From positions 17,105,228 through 17,169,227 of the forward strand of contig OY997595.1 of assembly GCA_963921825.1 (NCBI GenBank): DNA of 64,000 nucleotides, given 5' to 3'. Made by a program: the position numbers and the translations under genes. Shown piece after piece: positions 1 to 11,640 of the stretch. The notes under the pieces were generated by a model, which was not told where the DNA came from, ran no database searches, and saw only the letters and a program-made list of their open reading frames with translations. Each line of letters starts with the position of its first letter. Position 1 is the stretch's first letter. The stretch comes from Erodium maritimum. Taxonomy: Eukaryota; Streptophyta; Magnoliopsida; Geraniales; Geraniaceae.

Positions 1-1990
1 CGTATACTACCCGTCTCCTTGCCAGCCAAACTAACCATGTAGCGAACTGTACTAGGGCATATGGAAATTAGTTCCAGCCCGATGTGTGTTTATCCTTAAG
101 GTGTCCAACATAGTAAACATGAAAAGCCATTTAACCCTATCATAGGATTTTCTCATATCCAATTTAACTGCCATAAATTCATCTCAAGCTTGAGTATTCT
201 ATTTTAGGAAGTAAACGAACTCATAAGAAATAACGATGTTGTCCCGAATTTCTCCCCCTACGAAAAATTCCGCTTGATTGTCATAGATTAACCCATTGAA
301 TTCAAACTTGGGTATGTACGCCAGGACCTTGGATATGATCTTGAACAAGACATTACATAGGAAATGGGGTGGAGATAATAACTTGGGTTGGGGACAAAAC
401 CTTTAGGATCAATGTAAGGATAGTATTGTTGAGGTAATTCAGTGTGCTCTTTGTGGTGAAGACCTCCCGCACAAAGACCACCACGTCATTGACCACAATT
501 TCCCCAAAATGCTAGTATAAATAGGGTTTAAGTCCGTTTATCCCCAAATATTTATTTGGCCCCATATCAAAGATGGTTTTTCTAACATGTTCCATAGTAA
601 TCTTGTGGAGAAGGTCGGTGTTCTGGGAAATGGATTGCTAAGGATGGTGGTAGAAGCGAAGGTTTCGAACTTGTGAAACCACTGAATGAAAGATTTCCCT
701 GAAATAATCTTCTTAGAGGCCCTCCAGACCATTACCCTACGAGATCGGCCGACCTTGTTTGCTTGCAATTTCTCGAATCTGTTTATGAACTTTTAGTACG
801 ATGCCGACGTGTCGAGGATCTTCATAAGCCTGTTACCCGTCACGAGCCAATGCTTATTTTCCCGCTGCTTCCAATACATGTACTTCTTGTCTAATGCCAG
901 TCCGTATTATATAATGATGGGCTCCCGTTGTTGACCCTAGGTCTATCTGTTCTACCATTTAACAACGTAGTATGTCGTTGGCATCAACAAATTTTCCATG
1001 TACTTTCTTTTAACACATCACGCCCCCACATTGGAGATATGAGTTTGTATTGTTCATTGTCCCTCACAAACGTTCTGAATTATCCAGTCACATCCCGGAT
1101 CCTCTGTCCATATATTCTCAAACTGTAAGTGTGATGTCCCCTTCTCTAGACTTGGACCTCTCGTGTTCATCAACAAGAGTAGATGATATGAATTTGTGAT
1201 CTCCAAATTGGTGAGGGTAGCTCTAGAGAAAGGTTGGTTCAAATCCCTAAAAGCCAAAGCCTTGTCAAAACAAACATCCATCCTAATCACCATGTCCTTC
1301 TTCTGGTGCCGACGTAACTCTATGTCCCGAAACCCTATGTCCTCCAACGCATCTTAAAGTTTGTCCGTAAGGCGTCTAGGATATAGCCTACCCCTATTTC
1401 TCCGACTAGTGGACGACCCTATTAAAATCCCCAACAAAAAAGTCGGCCTCCTCCTCCGTTCCCAAATTTCTGAAGGCAGTCCAAAATTCCAGTCTCTTTG
1501 TATTGGTTCCTCATAGATCGCCGTGAACCTTAACCCCTCCCTCCCCCCCCCCCCCCCCCCAGCGATTGTACCAACCATCAATATAATATGAATTACCTCA
1601 AAATTGACTGGTTCTTACGATGGAAAAATAGGGTTGTGTCTTTTTTGCCCATCTTCGTTCCTCTTGAGAACCTCAGATTCCGTTGTAGAAGTTTCACCTC
1701 ATATGTCACGCACAAGATTTCGCACATGAAGAGGAGATCCAACCATGCTGGCTGAGTAGTACCTTCAGATGAGCTTGATGTTGATCTATCTCGAACCCTA
1801 TGCAATTCCACGAGAGGATTTTCATCCCGACAAACAATACTCTATGCCTAGGTTGAAGCTTACATTTACAACAATAACCCAAACGAAGAGGATATTATAC
1901 CTCACTCTTCTAATATTTTTATATATAATACTACTTTCAAAAGATAGAATTTTGATATATATACATATTTTCTTTGTTTGATAGGTAAGA
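1..1990 (-). mobile_element. Decayed L1-like LINE ORF2 (endonuclease to reverse transcriptase)
   Basis: Broken minus-strand reading frames follow the order of a plant L1 ORF2. Near 1600-1800 are remnants of the endonuclease start; about 1354-1581 carries a GFYGEP-like block (seen as FTAIYEEPIQRDW); about 1054-1347 carries the 'RMDVCFDKAL...' block and the FENIW linker that follow the endonuclease in this family. At 60-420 comes the reverse transcriptase core: an 'LCNVLFKIISKVLA' block, a QAEFF/GGEIRDNI block matching the family's QSAF.PGR.I.DNI, and MAVKLDMRKSYDRVKW, which matches the family's KLDMSKAYDRVEW. Many stops and frameshifts make it dead. The YxDD box and the 3' end lie beyond the window start. 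The 5' edge near 1990 is approximate and no TSD was found. Confidence 0.8.
1543..1560. repeat. Poly-C tract (18 C)
   Basis: An uninterrupted run of 18 C lies inside the dead LINE endonuclease region. It is G on the LINE coding strand and reads as a Gly run. Likely length-variable. Confidence 0.9.
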
Positions 1991-2139
1991 GTTTAAATTT
2001 TTTTTTGTTCATTACGACCACAAGAAAGACAGGGAGGATAAGGATTGGGTTGGGGGCAAAACCAAGAGTTCCATCCTATGGCTAGCGTTAATTCTTATTT
2101 TGGGCTTCTTAGTCTCCGTCTTCCTCAATGTGATGAACA

Positions 2140-3507
2140 TCAATGTCATGACAACAATATTACAGTGTTAGAGAGAGAAATTCTATCCTCTCTCTAGAAA
2201 CTTCTCATCCCTCAACTCTTCAACCCTAATCCTCAAAGTGTCATCGTCGGTAGTGGCCTCGTGGCTACAACCACTGAGGTCACTACCGGTCCTCCCCCCT
2301 TCTGTTTCCCTTTCTCTGTTGCCTCTCCCTTCATCCGATGGTTTCGTGGTGTTTAGCTTCTCCTCCTTTTCCAGCGTCTTGGGCCAGATCTGGTCGTGGG
2401 ATACTCTTCCCCTCTCCTATGTTGGGGATCGTTGTAGATCGGGCTCGTCGTCGCTGAGTTGGTGTAAGTTTCTTCACCCTCGACTCCCCCGTCTTCTTTC
2501 CCATTGTTGCTTCGTGGATGGCTCCCCCCTCTATCTTCGGCGTCTTGCTCCAATTCTGACCGTGGGACACGCTTCTTCACCATCTCGGATGGTGATCGTC
2601 GTGGTGCTGGCCTGATCTCACTGCAGTGGTGTTTGGCTTTGTTCGTGGCTTCTTCGGGTGTAGATCTTGCCCTTGTGGTCAGATCTAAGACTCCTTCGCT
2701 CTGTTGTCTGGGTTTTTTGTTCTGATCTGGAACCGTTGTTCCCTCGGGTCATCTCCAGGTGTTGGCCAGAGATGTACTATTTCTGTAGGTCGAGGGAGAG
2801 ATCTATTGGATCGGCTTCTTCGGATTGAGGTAAGGTGCTTGGTCCCTCCTAGCTCTCCCTCTGCCTTTCTTTCTCTATGCTTTTGCTCTTCAGTTGTTCC
2901 CGGCTACATCTGTGGCGTGAGCTTGCCGGTTTTGGGTGTTAACCCCGGTGAGTGTTAGAGCTTCCTGGTTCTGTTTAGAAGGCTTTAGCTATAGTAATTA
3001 GGGTTTGTGGTTTCCGGTGGGTAACCGTGGAATTTTTCTCCGTCGTAAGCGGTGTTGACCGCTGGCTATAATAGGGCTTCTTCCTCTCTACTGAGAGGTC
3101 GGTAGCTTTATTGAGAAGGGAGTTAGGGTCGATCCATCTTGGGCTCAGGTTCAGTCTTCTCTGGTTTTGGTTTCGAGTTTAGGAGTTGTAAATTTGTGCT
3201 TAATGGTTGTCGTACTTGGGCATTTAGACCATTTTTTCAAGTTGTTCTTCATGGTTGTCAAATTCAAGTTTTACACCTCAATCTGTTAGTTTTTTCCTTT
3301 TGGTTGTTTTATTGGTGTTGGTTGGTGGTTTCAGGTCAAAATCCCCTTGTTGGGATCTAGTTGTTATGGCTTTACCCTTAGTGTGTTGAGGTTCTTGGTT
3401 GTGGTTTGGTTGAGGTTCTATTCGTAGAAAGCTCTTTGGTTGTAGCTTCACCCCTGCTCTTCACTTCAAAGAGTAGGTTTTTTTAAATATGTTTTGCTGA
3501 TAAAAAA
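2140..3507 (+). mobile_element. G/T-rich retroposon-like tract with A-tail, unclassified
   Basis: A stretch strongly biased to G+T on the plus strand, unlike its AT-rich flanks, ends in a short A-rich tail (about 3500-3507) right after 'tttgctgat', as the LINE-type tails elsewhere in this window do. Two diverged blocks near 2335-2440 and 2500-2600 ('cgtcttg...gtgggac/tac') look like an old tandem duplication. No RRM, endonuclease or RT motif could be recognised; the open frames here look incidental. It may be the 5' leader plus tail of a LINE derivative, but no TSD was found. Confidence 0.35.
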
Positions 3508-3685
3508 ATAGCAAAGTCATTGATTATGCGAATAAGTAAAAAAAATGTGAAGTCAGGCGAGCTACATTTTAAGTAGGATTGAAGAAATACGAAACAATAT
3601 GTTTTTATTTGAAAAAATGGAATGTGTATAAGCTTTCTTTTTATCATTTTTAGATTCTGTGTTATCTTACTTTTATTCGTCCCAT

Positions 3686-5215
3686 GAGGAGAAATCTAAT
3701 AGAAACTCCTCTTATCCTAAAAACTGTGTGAACCGATCCTAGCCACACACCCTTTAGATCCAACGTTCACCATAATGTCACATCATCACCCCAATTCCAC
3801 CATAACTCACGCCACTTTCATCCTCTCTCACACAAGCATGGGCATAATTGTAATAGCATGGTGTCATGTGGACAAATGTCCTTTCTTAACCAATTCACTA
3901 ATTTAATATTTCCCGATTCGTTTGAACTCCGATTAGCTTCAAACTTGCGCCAATATTTTTCTTTTTTCAAGGGCTTTAAATCAAGATCAGTCATGAATAT
4001 ATTTTGAAGCACGAAAATAAAAAGTTATATTGGGGTGATAAAAACAATATTGAGTGTTGATAAATATTCACCAATAAATTTTTTATATCGGGGTATCAAA
4101 CTAGTGCTAAATAGTGTTTAGTGTTGATAAAACTAGTCCTTGGTGTTCATAAAAAAACATGTGATGATGTGATAAAAATCATGTTCGATTTTGGAAAATG
4201 AGGTGATAAAACTAGTGTTCAGTGGTGATAAACCCAGTGTATAGTGTTGATAAACCCAGTGTATAATGTTGATAAAAATTACCCAAACTTAACTTTTTTT
4301 TTAAAATCAGCCACGAAATAAGGGTGATAACCTAGAGTTTAGTGTTGATAAAAAACTATGTGATGGGATGATAAAAACACATGTAATTTAATGATAAACA
4401 CAATGTTTAGTGTTGATAAAACTAGTGCTTAGTGTTTATAAAAAACATGTGATGATGTGATAAAAATCATGTTCGATTTTGGAAAATGATGTGATAAAAC
4501 TAGTGTTCAGTGTTGATAAATTCAGTGTATAGTGTTGATAAACCCAGTGTATAGTGTTGATAAAAATTACACAGACTTAACTTTTTTATTAAAAAAAATC
4601 AGCCCCGAAAATAAGGGTGATAACCTAGAGTTTAGTGTTGATAAAAAAACATGTGATGGTATGATAAAAACTCATGTAATTTAATGATAAACATAGTGTT
4701 TAGTGTTGATAAAACTAGTGCTTAGTGTTCATTGAAAAACATGTGATGATGTGATAAAAATCATGTTCGATTTTGGAAAATGAGGTGATAAAACTAGTAT
4801 TCAGTGTTGATAAACTCAGTGTATAGTGTTGATAAACTCAGTGTATAATCTTGATAAAAATTACCCAGACTTAACTTTTTTTAAACAATCAGCCCCGAAA
4901 TAATTTTTTTTTCCGTGCTTCAAAATATATTCATGACTGATCTTGATAGAAAGCCCTTGAAAAAAAAAATATTGGCGCAAGTTTGAAGCCAATTAGATTT
5001 CGAACGAAGCGGGAAAAATTAAATTTGTGAATTGGTAAAAAAAAATATGATAGTTTTACCAAAAAACCCCTACAACTTATTAAAAAAGTGCTGTTTTTTT
5101 CGGTCAACAAGTCAACAACCCAATTGCATCTCATCCATTCATTCTTAAATTGGATGACTTGGATTGGTTCACACGGTTTTTACGTTAAGAAGTGGTTTCT
5201 ATTTGATTTTTCCTC
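3686..5215. mobile_element. Inverted-repeat (fold-back/MULE-like) non-autonomous element with tandem-repeat core
   Basis: The two ends are inverted copies of each other in two blocks. The outer block (3686-3738 against 5160-5215) includes 'gaggagaaatc' at the left edge, its imperfect inverse at the right edge, and the shared 'ggttcacac' segment. The inner block (about 3890-4018 against 4905-5040) is an almost exact reverse complement containing 'ttcatgactgatcttgat'. Between these blocks the arms differ. The interior holds no gene, only the tandem repeat at 4095-4885. Long imperfect TIRs with a repetitive core suit a fold-back or Mutator-like non-autonomous element. The flanks share only 'ttcgt', so a 9-bp TSD is not proven and the family is uncertain. 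Confidence 0.7.
4095..4885. repeat. Tandem repeat, period ~290 bp, about 2.7 copies
   Basis: Successive units begin near 4120, 4409 and 4702 with 'tagtgttgataaaactag'. Each carries the landmarks 'catgtgatgatgtgataaa', 'catgttcgattttgg' and 'cttaactttttt' in the same order. Inside each unit the short motif 'agtgttgataaa' recurs many times, so this is a higher-order repeat of a ~12-30 bp subunit. Confidence 0.85.
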
Positions 5216-6424
5216 TTCGTAGTGCGTTTATGCAAGTATTATATTTCTCAATTTTATTGCACTAAAACCCGTTCTAACAAAACTAAATTGAGATAAAACT
5301 CAATCCAAACTAATCTAATCCTGATTTTTTTTTTATTTTGCAATGCCACTATGTTCATATACGTTGCTTGTCATCGCCGATATGCTCCTCACCATCGTCA
5401 ATTGATGATACTAGCATTCCTCTCAATTGATGTTAGCTATTACGGTAGTAACTGAAAATAAACTGAATATTTATGAAGAAGATTAAAAATTTCGAGAAAA
5501 TCTGATATTGACGTCGATAACTGAAACTTTAGATTTGATTGCAAAAAATCAACAGTTGGACCGGGAGCACCACTACCAATATCCATAGATGGTATGAATC
5601 ACTAATTAATGGTTTTTGACTTAAAAATGAAGGTCTCCATGTTCAGTGTAGACTTTGGGAAGTCAAGAATTGTGAAGAAAGAAGAAATCAAAGTTGGCAT
5701 AAGTATTGAAGTCAACAAGGGTGAGTAGAAGATGTCTAAAGATGCAATAAAGGCAAAAGTGTAGTAGTGAGCGGTGGTTGGGAGGTTTTTAGGAAAGCAA
5801 ATCATCAACTCTTGATCCTCAGTGTGATCTAAACTTCATGTGTACCTACTTTTGGTTGGACAGCCAATCCAATAAATTTGTCCATTTCCAATCTGTTTTG
5901 TCATTTGTTCCTTTTTATTGTTGCGCACGTGTTTGTATTTTTGATTAATGATCAAATAAAAGGCAGTTAAACAGATCATATAAAATTCATATATACTGTT
6001 ATAGCAAGTGCCAATGTATCGTGCATGTAAACCATATATTATGGTAATTAGCGTGATCATCACAATTATCAATGGTGGGATGTGAATGGTGATTGGGAAA
6101 TGTTGGATGTTGGAAGACAAATATTAATTATCAATTAGTGCGATTGATTTCATCGCCAACCGAAACTAATGATCAATATTATATGGAAAGTTTTAGTTCA
6201 AATTGGTGTAGCTACTCATAAATTTTGCAGTTCGATTTCATGACTATAAATTGGTCCTACATAATGTGTGCCCATTAAATAAATCACACTACCAAAATTA
6301 AACATAGAAATGCAAGATCGGATCTCTAACTCTCCTGGGTAGTTGATGTATTTCATTTACTGCATATATTTTATACAAACATAAGGTTGAGGTTGTATGT
6401 AAAAACTTACCTTGAAGTATTTAT
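5216..6424. other. AT-rich intergenic DNA, nothing recognised
   Basis: Only short chance frames are present on either strand. I see no gene, RNA or clear repeat here. Confidence 0.6.
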
Positions 6425-7200
6425 TATTATTTTTTTACTGAAACATGCAATTTTATTAATATCAGAATTTAATTATACAGATGTGCAATATGAAACATAT
6501 TCTTTGACCACAAAATAAAGTTGTTTGCAGTTCTTTTAACATTATAACCGTCATAGACGGTATTGAGACGCCACATAGGCAGGAAGGAAAGGTGGGGGTT
6601 GAAAAAAAAAATTGAAAGTCCTGCTCACGGTAGTGCCTAAACGCTGTATCTCGGGGACAAAACGACCGTACTAGAACTGCATCAGTTGTATTGGGAGGAT
6701 ATACGTGAATCGGGATTTCCTCCCTGAAAAAAATCCCTAATTCTCTACTCACTAATCATTGAAAATGCAAAGACAATATCATAAAAAAGAAGAAAGACCC
6801 ACTCGATTAGCCGTATCCATAATCAAGAGAGGGGTCGAGGAGACACGGTAGTGGAGGCCAGGGAGGAGGACGTGTCGTTGGCGGCTGCATCAGAGACAGC
6901 GACGAAATCAGAGACGACGATTGCGGCTTCAGAGGCGTCTTTAGAGACGGCGGCGGCAACTTCAAAGACGGCGGCGACGGCTTCAGAGACGGTCGCGAGA
7001 CCACGAGGCTCCGAGGTGGTGAGGTCCATTGACGCCGAGGTGAGCCAGCGACAACCATCGAATTTGCAAAGGGAGGACTGAACAAGGTCAGGAGACGGTT
7101 CGCTGGTGGCGGGAGGAGGCCAACGTCGCGGTGGCTAAAAGCGGCTCGAAGGGAACGCTAGCAAGAAAACCCAAGCAGGACCCAAAAGACAGGTACATGA
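6425..7200 (-). mobile_element. Probable LINE-type 3' end plus GC-rich tract, unclassified
   Basis: Read on the minus strand, the sequence at 6425-6480 is a retroposon-like 3' end: 'attaataaaattgcatg' followed by an A-rich tail. Upstream on that strand (about 6790-7200) is a GC-rich tract of repeated 'cagagac(g/a)gcg' units that reads as low-complexity Pro/Ser in one frame and Ala/Thr/Glu in another. A similar tract lies at 26353-26712. No conserved protein domain is visible. Confidence 0.3.
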
Positions 7201-7512
7201 GAGAAGATGTAGAGAAAATAGAAGCCTAACCATGACATAGGCCATGGTAATGACCATAGCTATAGCCCTGACTTTGTCTTCATACGGCGGTTGTCGAGTA
7301 TTTTATGTACTTTTTTGTATTAGATAATAGTAATAGGGTAAGTATTGATCATTATTGATTAGTAATCGGACAAAATTTGGGTCAATGTTTTAATAATTTT
7401 TAATTCATAAAGGTACGTAAAGAATATGTGATCAATTCATAAGACACGTATATTATCTATGATCAATTCATAAAAATACGTAAATAATACGTGATCAAAA
7501 CTTAAGGTAATT

Positions 7513-8278
7513 TTTTGGCTAAAAGATGCTGCTTTTATTAAATTCAGAGGAAATCATACTTTGGAGTGCGTTAGGTAGTGGTCCTGACCACAGAAGAACA
7601 TCATTAGACCGAGTCTTCCTAGTTAACCAGTGAGAGGCCCTGTTCGTAGTCCTTTTTACAAATTGAAGGAAAAATCCCCTCATTGTGAGAAAGCATTACA
7701 CGAATGTCCCGGATCAATGTTCCATTGGTGATGGCGGTGGCTCCCCATGTCGGATCATGTTTAGTAGGACCTGAGCGTCAGATTGAATGATGATAGGCCA
7801 TGTACCCAATGAAGCAGTGTTCCCTAGGGTCGTTGCCAGAGCGCATGCTTCAGCCATAATGGGTGTCCAGACCCCCAACAAAAGACCATCCGCGGTGAGG
7901 CACACCCTACCGTCCACACCCCGGACAATTAGACCCCAGGACGATTGGTTTGTGTCCTGAAATATAGCCCCATCGACATTCACAATGATCGTCCCTTGGG
8001 ATGGACGAGTCCATTTCGCCGACCAACTGACGGGAGTTGAACGAGGTTCCGGTATGGCAGCGCACGCCTCCCGCCAGGCCACAAGGTGGGCTTTAGCCGC
8101 CGGTATGACCTTCAGAGCCGTTGGGGCTTTGTCACCCCATTTCAACTCATTTCAGGCCTTCCACATTTTCCATAGAACTGCTAATATGTCTGCAGTCTGA
8201 GTCCGAGAACTCGTTGCATCGACCCCTTCCCTCCAAGACACAAAGCCCGCTGAGAAAGCAGGAAGAGGAGCCCACCAA
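7513..8278 (-). mobile_element. 5'-truncated LINE: C-terminal RNase H domain with 3' tail
   Basis: The minus strand encodes the last part of a LINE ORF2-type protein. A 'WKMWKA.NELKWG' linker near 8160 is followed by an RNase H fold (8145-7714) with three acidic positions visible in NVDGAIF, MAEACAL and IIQSDAQ. After a frameshift comes an 'FVKRTTNRASHWLTR' block typical of the end of this domain, then 'aatttaataaaagcagc' and an A-rich tail at 7513. Flanking 11-bp direct repeats ttaaggtaatt (7502-7512) and ttaaggcaatt (8279-8289) differ at one base and mark the insertion. 5' truncation is normal for target-primed reverse transcription. Stops and a frameshift make it non-functional. Confidence 0.8.
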
Positions 8279-8289
8279 TTAAGGCAATT

Positions 8290-9380
8290 GATTTGACACA
8301 TTAAACTTTAACTAGTTTATTATTCGTAACCAATACTTTATGATATGTTTTTCTATTTAACCCTTAGATATTTATGTCTCTTCCAACCCATCCATTTTTT
8401 TCTAAATTAAACTCTAATGTTGTTTTTATATTGGTCGACTTCAATAGTGATAAGATTGTGTATTATGAGTTTAGAATGATTTATAATTTTTATGCAACAA
8501 AATCGATGAGGGATGATTCCAAAGATGAGTGTTGACAGCCATGCAATCGGGCTAAGGCGGTGGCAAGATTCTACGAAGTTGGGCAACAAACAAAAGAAGG
8601 CAGACAAAGTTAATTGTGTTGGATCAGTTAAAGATCAAATCGTTGACACAAATAAAAGTATCCGCAGCCATGTCTTGCTTTCTAACAGATATATCTCTAT
8701 CCTTGTTTGTCGGGTCAACAAGTTTGACCAGAATCTCCAGCACCTCGGAAAGAGTCTTTCTTTCTTTGTCTCATGCCGTAATCCCCGGAAAGATGAGACA
8801 GAAACGGTAACATTATGAGCACACCATTGACGTAAAATGTAAGTTATGACTCTGTGAATGAAGAAATAAAAAAAAATACAACATACCCTTGTATGATAAG
8901 GTGCTAAAGGGATTAACCAACATTATTGTTGTGACTTACGAGGACAATTAAAAACCAGGCATGAGATCGACCATTCCTCACTAATGTTGTTGGACCATGA
9001 ACCCAGAACTCGCTGGGCATTTCGGATCCCATGTCCAATAAAGAAGGCCTATTTAGTCACGTTTTGGGCCGATGATGAAACCAAAACAAATAAGACTCAA
9101 GTTCTTGAAACACATTCCCATGGGTTTAAGAACAACAACAGTACAGGGTAATTTGTTGTCGACGAAATCATCTAAATGGTTGATCAAAATGCAATTTGTC
9201 AAACGATTTATAGTCGCCGTCGAATTCATACCCGAGAATTTGTCGTTAAAGTCAATCGAATTAAGATTCAACTACAAAATTACCCAAGTTTCGTCGATTT
9301 CAGCTACAACAGCCAAATTTCTCACCACCAATGGCTGGTTTTGTCAACAGAAAAAGAGTTATTGGTCAATGACCCTTTCT
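8290..9380. other. Intergenic, nothing firm recognised
   Basis: Short frames on both strands show no recognisable domain. The last ~40 bp lead into the promoter-like sequence at 9361-9393. Confidence 0.5.
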
Positions 9381-9393
9381 TCCTCTATATAAG
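9361..9393 (+). promoter_or_regulatory. Candidate RNA polymerase II core promoter (inverted CCAAT and TATA box)
   Basis: 'attggtcaatg' (an inverted CCAAT) is followed about 20 bp later by the TATA box 'ctatataagg' (9385-9394). A CT-rich stretch of 9395-9425, suitable as a start region, leads to an ATG at 9435. The arrangement looks promoter-like, but the gene behind it appears broken. Confidence 0.4.
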
Positions 9394-9434
9394 GGAATCT
9401 CTTTCTCTTGCACTCTCTCCATTCTCACATTAAA

Positions 9435-9651
9435 ATGCCTGTCGATTTCATTCCCTTTCCACTATATACAATTAATTTTTTCATTCCCTATCTTCGGCTT
9501 CCCAAACCCCTTCCTACCAAATCAACCTATCCCAAACTTTCAAATACTCCCTCCCTCCAATTTAATTCTTCCAAATTTAAGGTTACCGTTCTTTCATCTC
9601 CTCTACTTAGAGAATTAGAACGTTATCGGTCTATCAACATGAAGTGTCTGA
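9435..9651 (+). pseudogene. Candidate 5' coding fragment of an unidentified gene, cut by a TRIM
   Basis: An ATG lies 42 bp after a good TATA box and opens a frame of about 72 codons that runs up to the TRIM edge at 9652; the first stop is made by the TRIM itself. The N-terminus is rich in Pro, Ser, Thr, Lys and Phe with few acidic residues (for example PKPLPTKSTYPKLSN), which would suit an organelle transit peptide. Beyond the TRIM, 10441-10600 is open in another frame (NEGLSEKWSRKHRVLGSG...). I recognise no family. It could be a real gene killed by the insertion or a chance frame beside a promoter-like motif. Confidence 0.3.
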
Positions 9652-10440
9652 TGTAGAAGGTAATAAAATTAAAATCAATATAATTGATATGATTCGATTA
9701 CGGTGGTTAATTACATTGATATGTAATCTTTATTTCCTTCTCATAGTCTTGTAATCTCCTATATATAGGGGTATCAAACCTCATTATAATATCAAGAAAA
9801 ACATTTTCAGTTTTATAATTTTACATGATATCAGAGCTTTGGGTTGTGGTCCTTGACAATCTCTCATGAATACGTAGCTTTGCCCACTTGTTAGCTTATA
9901 GTTCTAACAAGTGGGCAGTGCATCTGAAAGACATATTGATCCTACTTTGTATTTTGTTTGAGTTATTTTATTTCGCTTCCGCATATTAGTCATCAACCAC
10001 AATCGTGTTCTACCTTCTACAATGTTTGCTCCGTCAGCCATGAGATGAGATGTTTTGCACCGTCGGCCACCAGACAAGATGCCATTTGCATTGTCAGCCA
10101 CGAGACGAGTAGCCGTTTGCACCGTCGGCCCCGAGACGAGATGTCGTTCGCACTGTCGGCACCGAGACGAGATGTCGTTTGCACCATCCAAAGACATTAG
10201 ACGTTATTGTTCTATAATCTCCTTTTCAAATCGGGCATTACGAAACTACATGCCCCAACTTGAGGGGGAGTGTAGAAGGTAATAAAATCAATCAATATAA
10301 TTGATATGATTCGATTACGGTGGTTAATTACATTGATATGTAATTTATTTCCTTCTCATAATCTTGTAATCTCTTATATACAAGAGTATCAAACCTCATT
10401 ATAATATCAAGAAAATCATTTTCAGTATTATAATTTTACA
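9652..10440 (+). mobile_element. TRIM (miniature LTR retrotransposon), 789 bp
   Basis: Two nearly identical terminal repeats, 9652-9825 (174 bp) and 10271-10440 (170 bp), begin 'tgtagaaggtaataaaat' and end 'attttaca'. Right after the first LTR is a primer binding site, 'tatcagagctttggg', close to the usual initiator-tRNA-Met site. Just before the second LTR is the polypurine tract 'ttgagggggag'. The 445-bp interior codes for no gag or pol, so mobility would need enzymes from another (probably Ty1/copia) element. No clean 5-bp TSD is left: the flanks are tctga and gataa. Confidence 0.85.
10030..10195 (+). repeat. ~31-33 bp minisatellite inside the TRIM (about 5 copies)
   Basis: The unit reads roughly 'caccgtcggcc.cgagacg' + 'agatg.cgtttg' and recurs about five times with small changes. 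It fills most of the TRIM interior. Confidence 0.75.
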
Positions 10441-11345
10441 GATAATGAAGGACTGAGTGAAAAATGGTCGAGGAAGCACCGGGTTCTGGGGTCAGGGCTC
10501 GGGTACTCGAGCCCGATTCATCATTTAAGCCCGCTTTTTATCCCGTTCAAGTTTAAAAGGCAACATATTGAATTAACTTTAGGCCTTACTTGATCTGATC
10601 GTAAGTTTGAACTGTTAAAAACCCAGACTGGACTCCGCCCGAGAATTTGAACTTCGCCCGAGAAGACAGAGTTGGCCCGGTCGTCAGCAGCTAGGAGTAT
10701 TATTAGAGGAAGACCTTGAGGTAGGGGAAATACTAAACTCCTCGTGCACTTAAATACTTAGTATGCCTATTAGGTTAATAAAATCGGAAAGGTCTAGTTG
10801 TACGTAGGAATCACTAGAATAATCGTCTTTCCTTTACTAATAACCGGACGTGTCTCGTATGCATGCGTAGGATGTGAATAACTAGTTTAACTCCCTTTCA
10901 ATACTTGGGAAATTGCTTTACTGGTAGAAAGGCCGTGATGAACCATAGGATTGGTTGTGGTTGTCTCACATGCTTGCTTGTTTAGTTTAAGATAAATTAA
11001 GAGTCTAATGAAACTAGCTAAATCGTATGTTTGAATGATTGAATGAATGCTTGAATATTTGGATGAATGAATGAATGATTGAATGATTAAATGATCGAGT
11101 GATTGAATGATTGAATGGATGATCGAGTATGACTGATTGTGCCAAACGGTACGATCAAGTGATCGATGGACCGATGGATCGTGATTGGTAAGTGTGATGG
11201 TAAGTGTAAAGATATATATGAATCTCTTGGGTGTGTGTGGTGATGAAAGTTTGATTTGCTAATCTTTGGTTGTTTGACGTGTTGATATGTGATTCTTTTG
11301 TTCGTGTTCTTAAGATGTTTGGTTGTTTGGTATAGTACATACACC

Positions 11346-11367
11346 GGGGGGGGGGGGGGGGGGGGGG
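11346..11367 (+). repeat. Poly-G tract (22 G) in the LTR
   Basis: An uninterrupted run of 22 G sits just before the LTR's subterminal minisatellite. It could form G-quadruplexes and is probably length-unstable. Confidence 0.9.
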
Positions 11368-11388
11368 TAATCCGGTAGTATCATAGCC

Positions 11389-11640
11389 TTGGAATATTGG
11401 TTATGGACCCTGCGGGGCATTGGTTGGTTGATCCTGCGGGACTTTGGTTATTGGACCCTGCGGGGCATTGATTATACTCCCCGATGTGCGTTACCGGGAA
11501 GACGTCTAGGCCGATGTGCGTTTCCGATATGGCGTGTGATTGTTGACCCTGCGGGGCATCGGATGGTTTACCCTGCGGGGCATTGGTTGGTGGATCCTGC
11601 GGGATATGGATGGTTTACCCTGCGGGGAATGGTTACTCAT
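11389..11640 (+). repeat. LTR subterminal minisatellite ('ggaccctgcggggcattgg' type)
   Basis: Degenerate copies of 'ccctgcggggcattggtt' recur every ~30-40 bp. Equivalent arrays occur at 44443-44740 and, inverted, near 20130-20480. Confidence 0.75.

Noticed and set aside
2331..2958. Several overlapping 70-125-codon frames in the G/T-rich tract
   Set aside because: All come from strand bias; no conserved motif and mutually exclusive frames.
5602..6120. Two minus-strand frames with hydrophobic stretches
   Set aside because: AT-rich chance frames with no start context, splice logic or recognisable family.
6807..7085. Pro/Ser-rich 92-codon minus frame as an extensin-like gene
   Set aside because: No signal peptide, several competing frames on both strands, and it sits in a repeated GC-rich tract beside a LINE-type tail.
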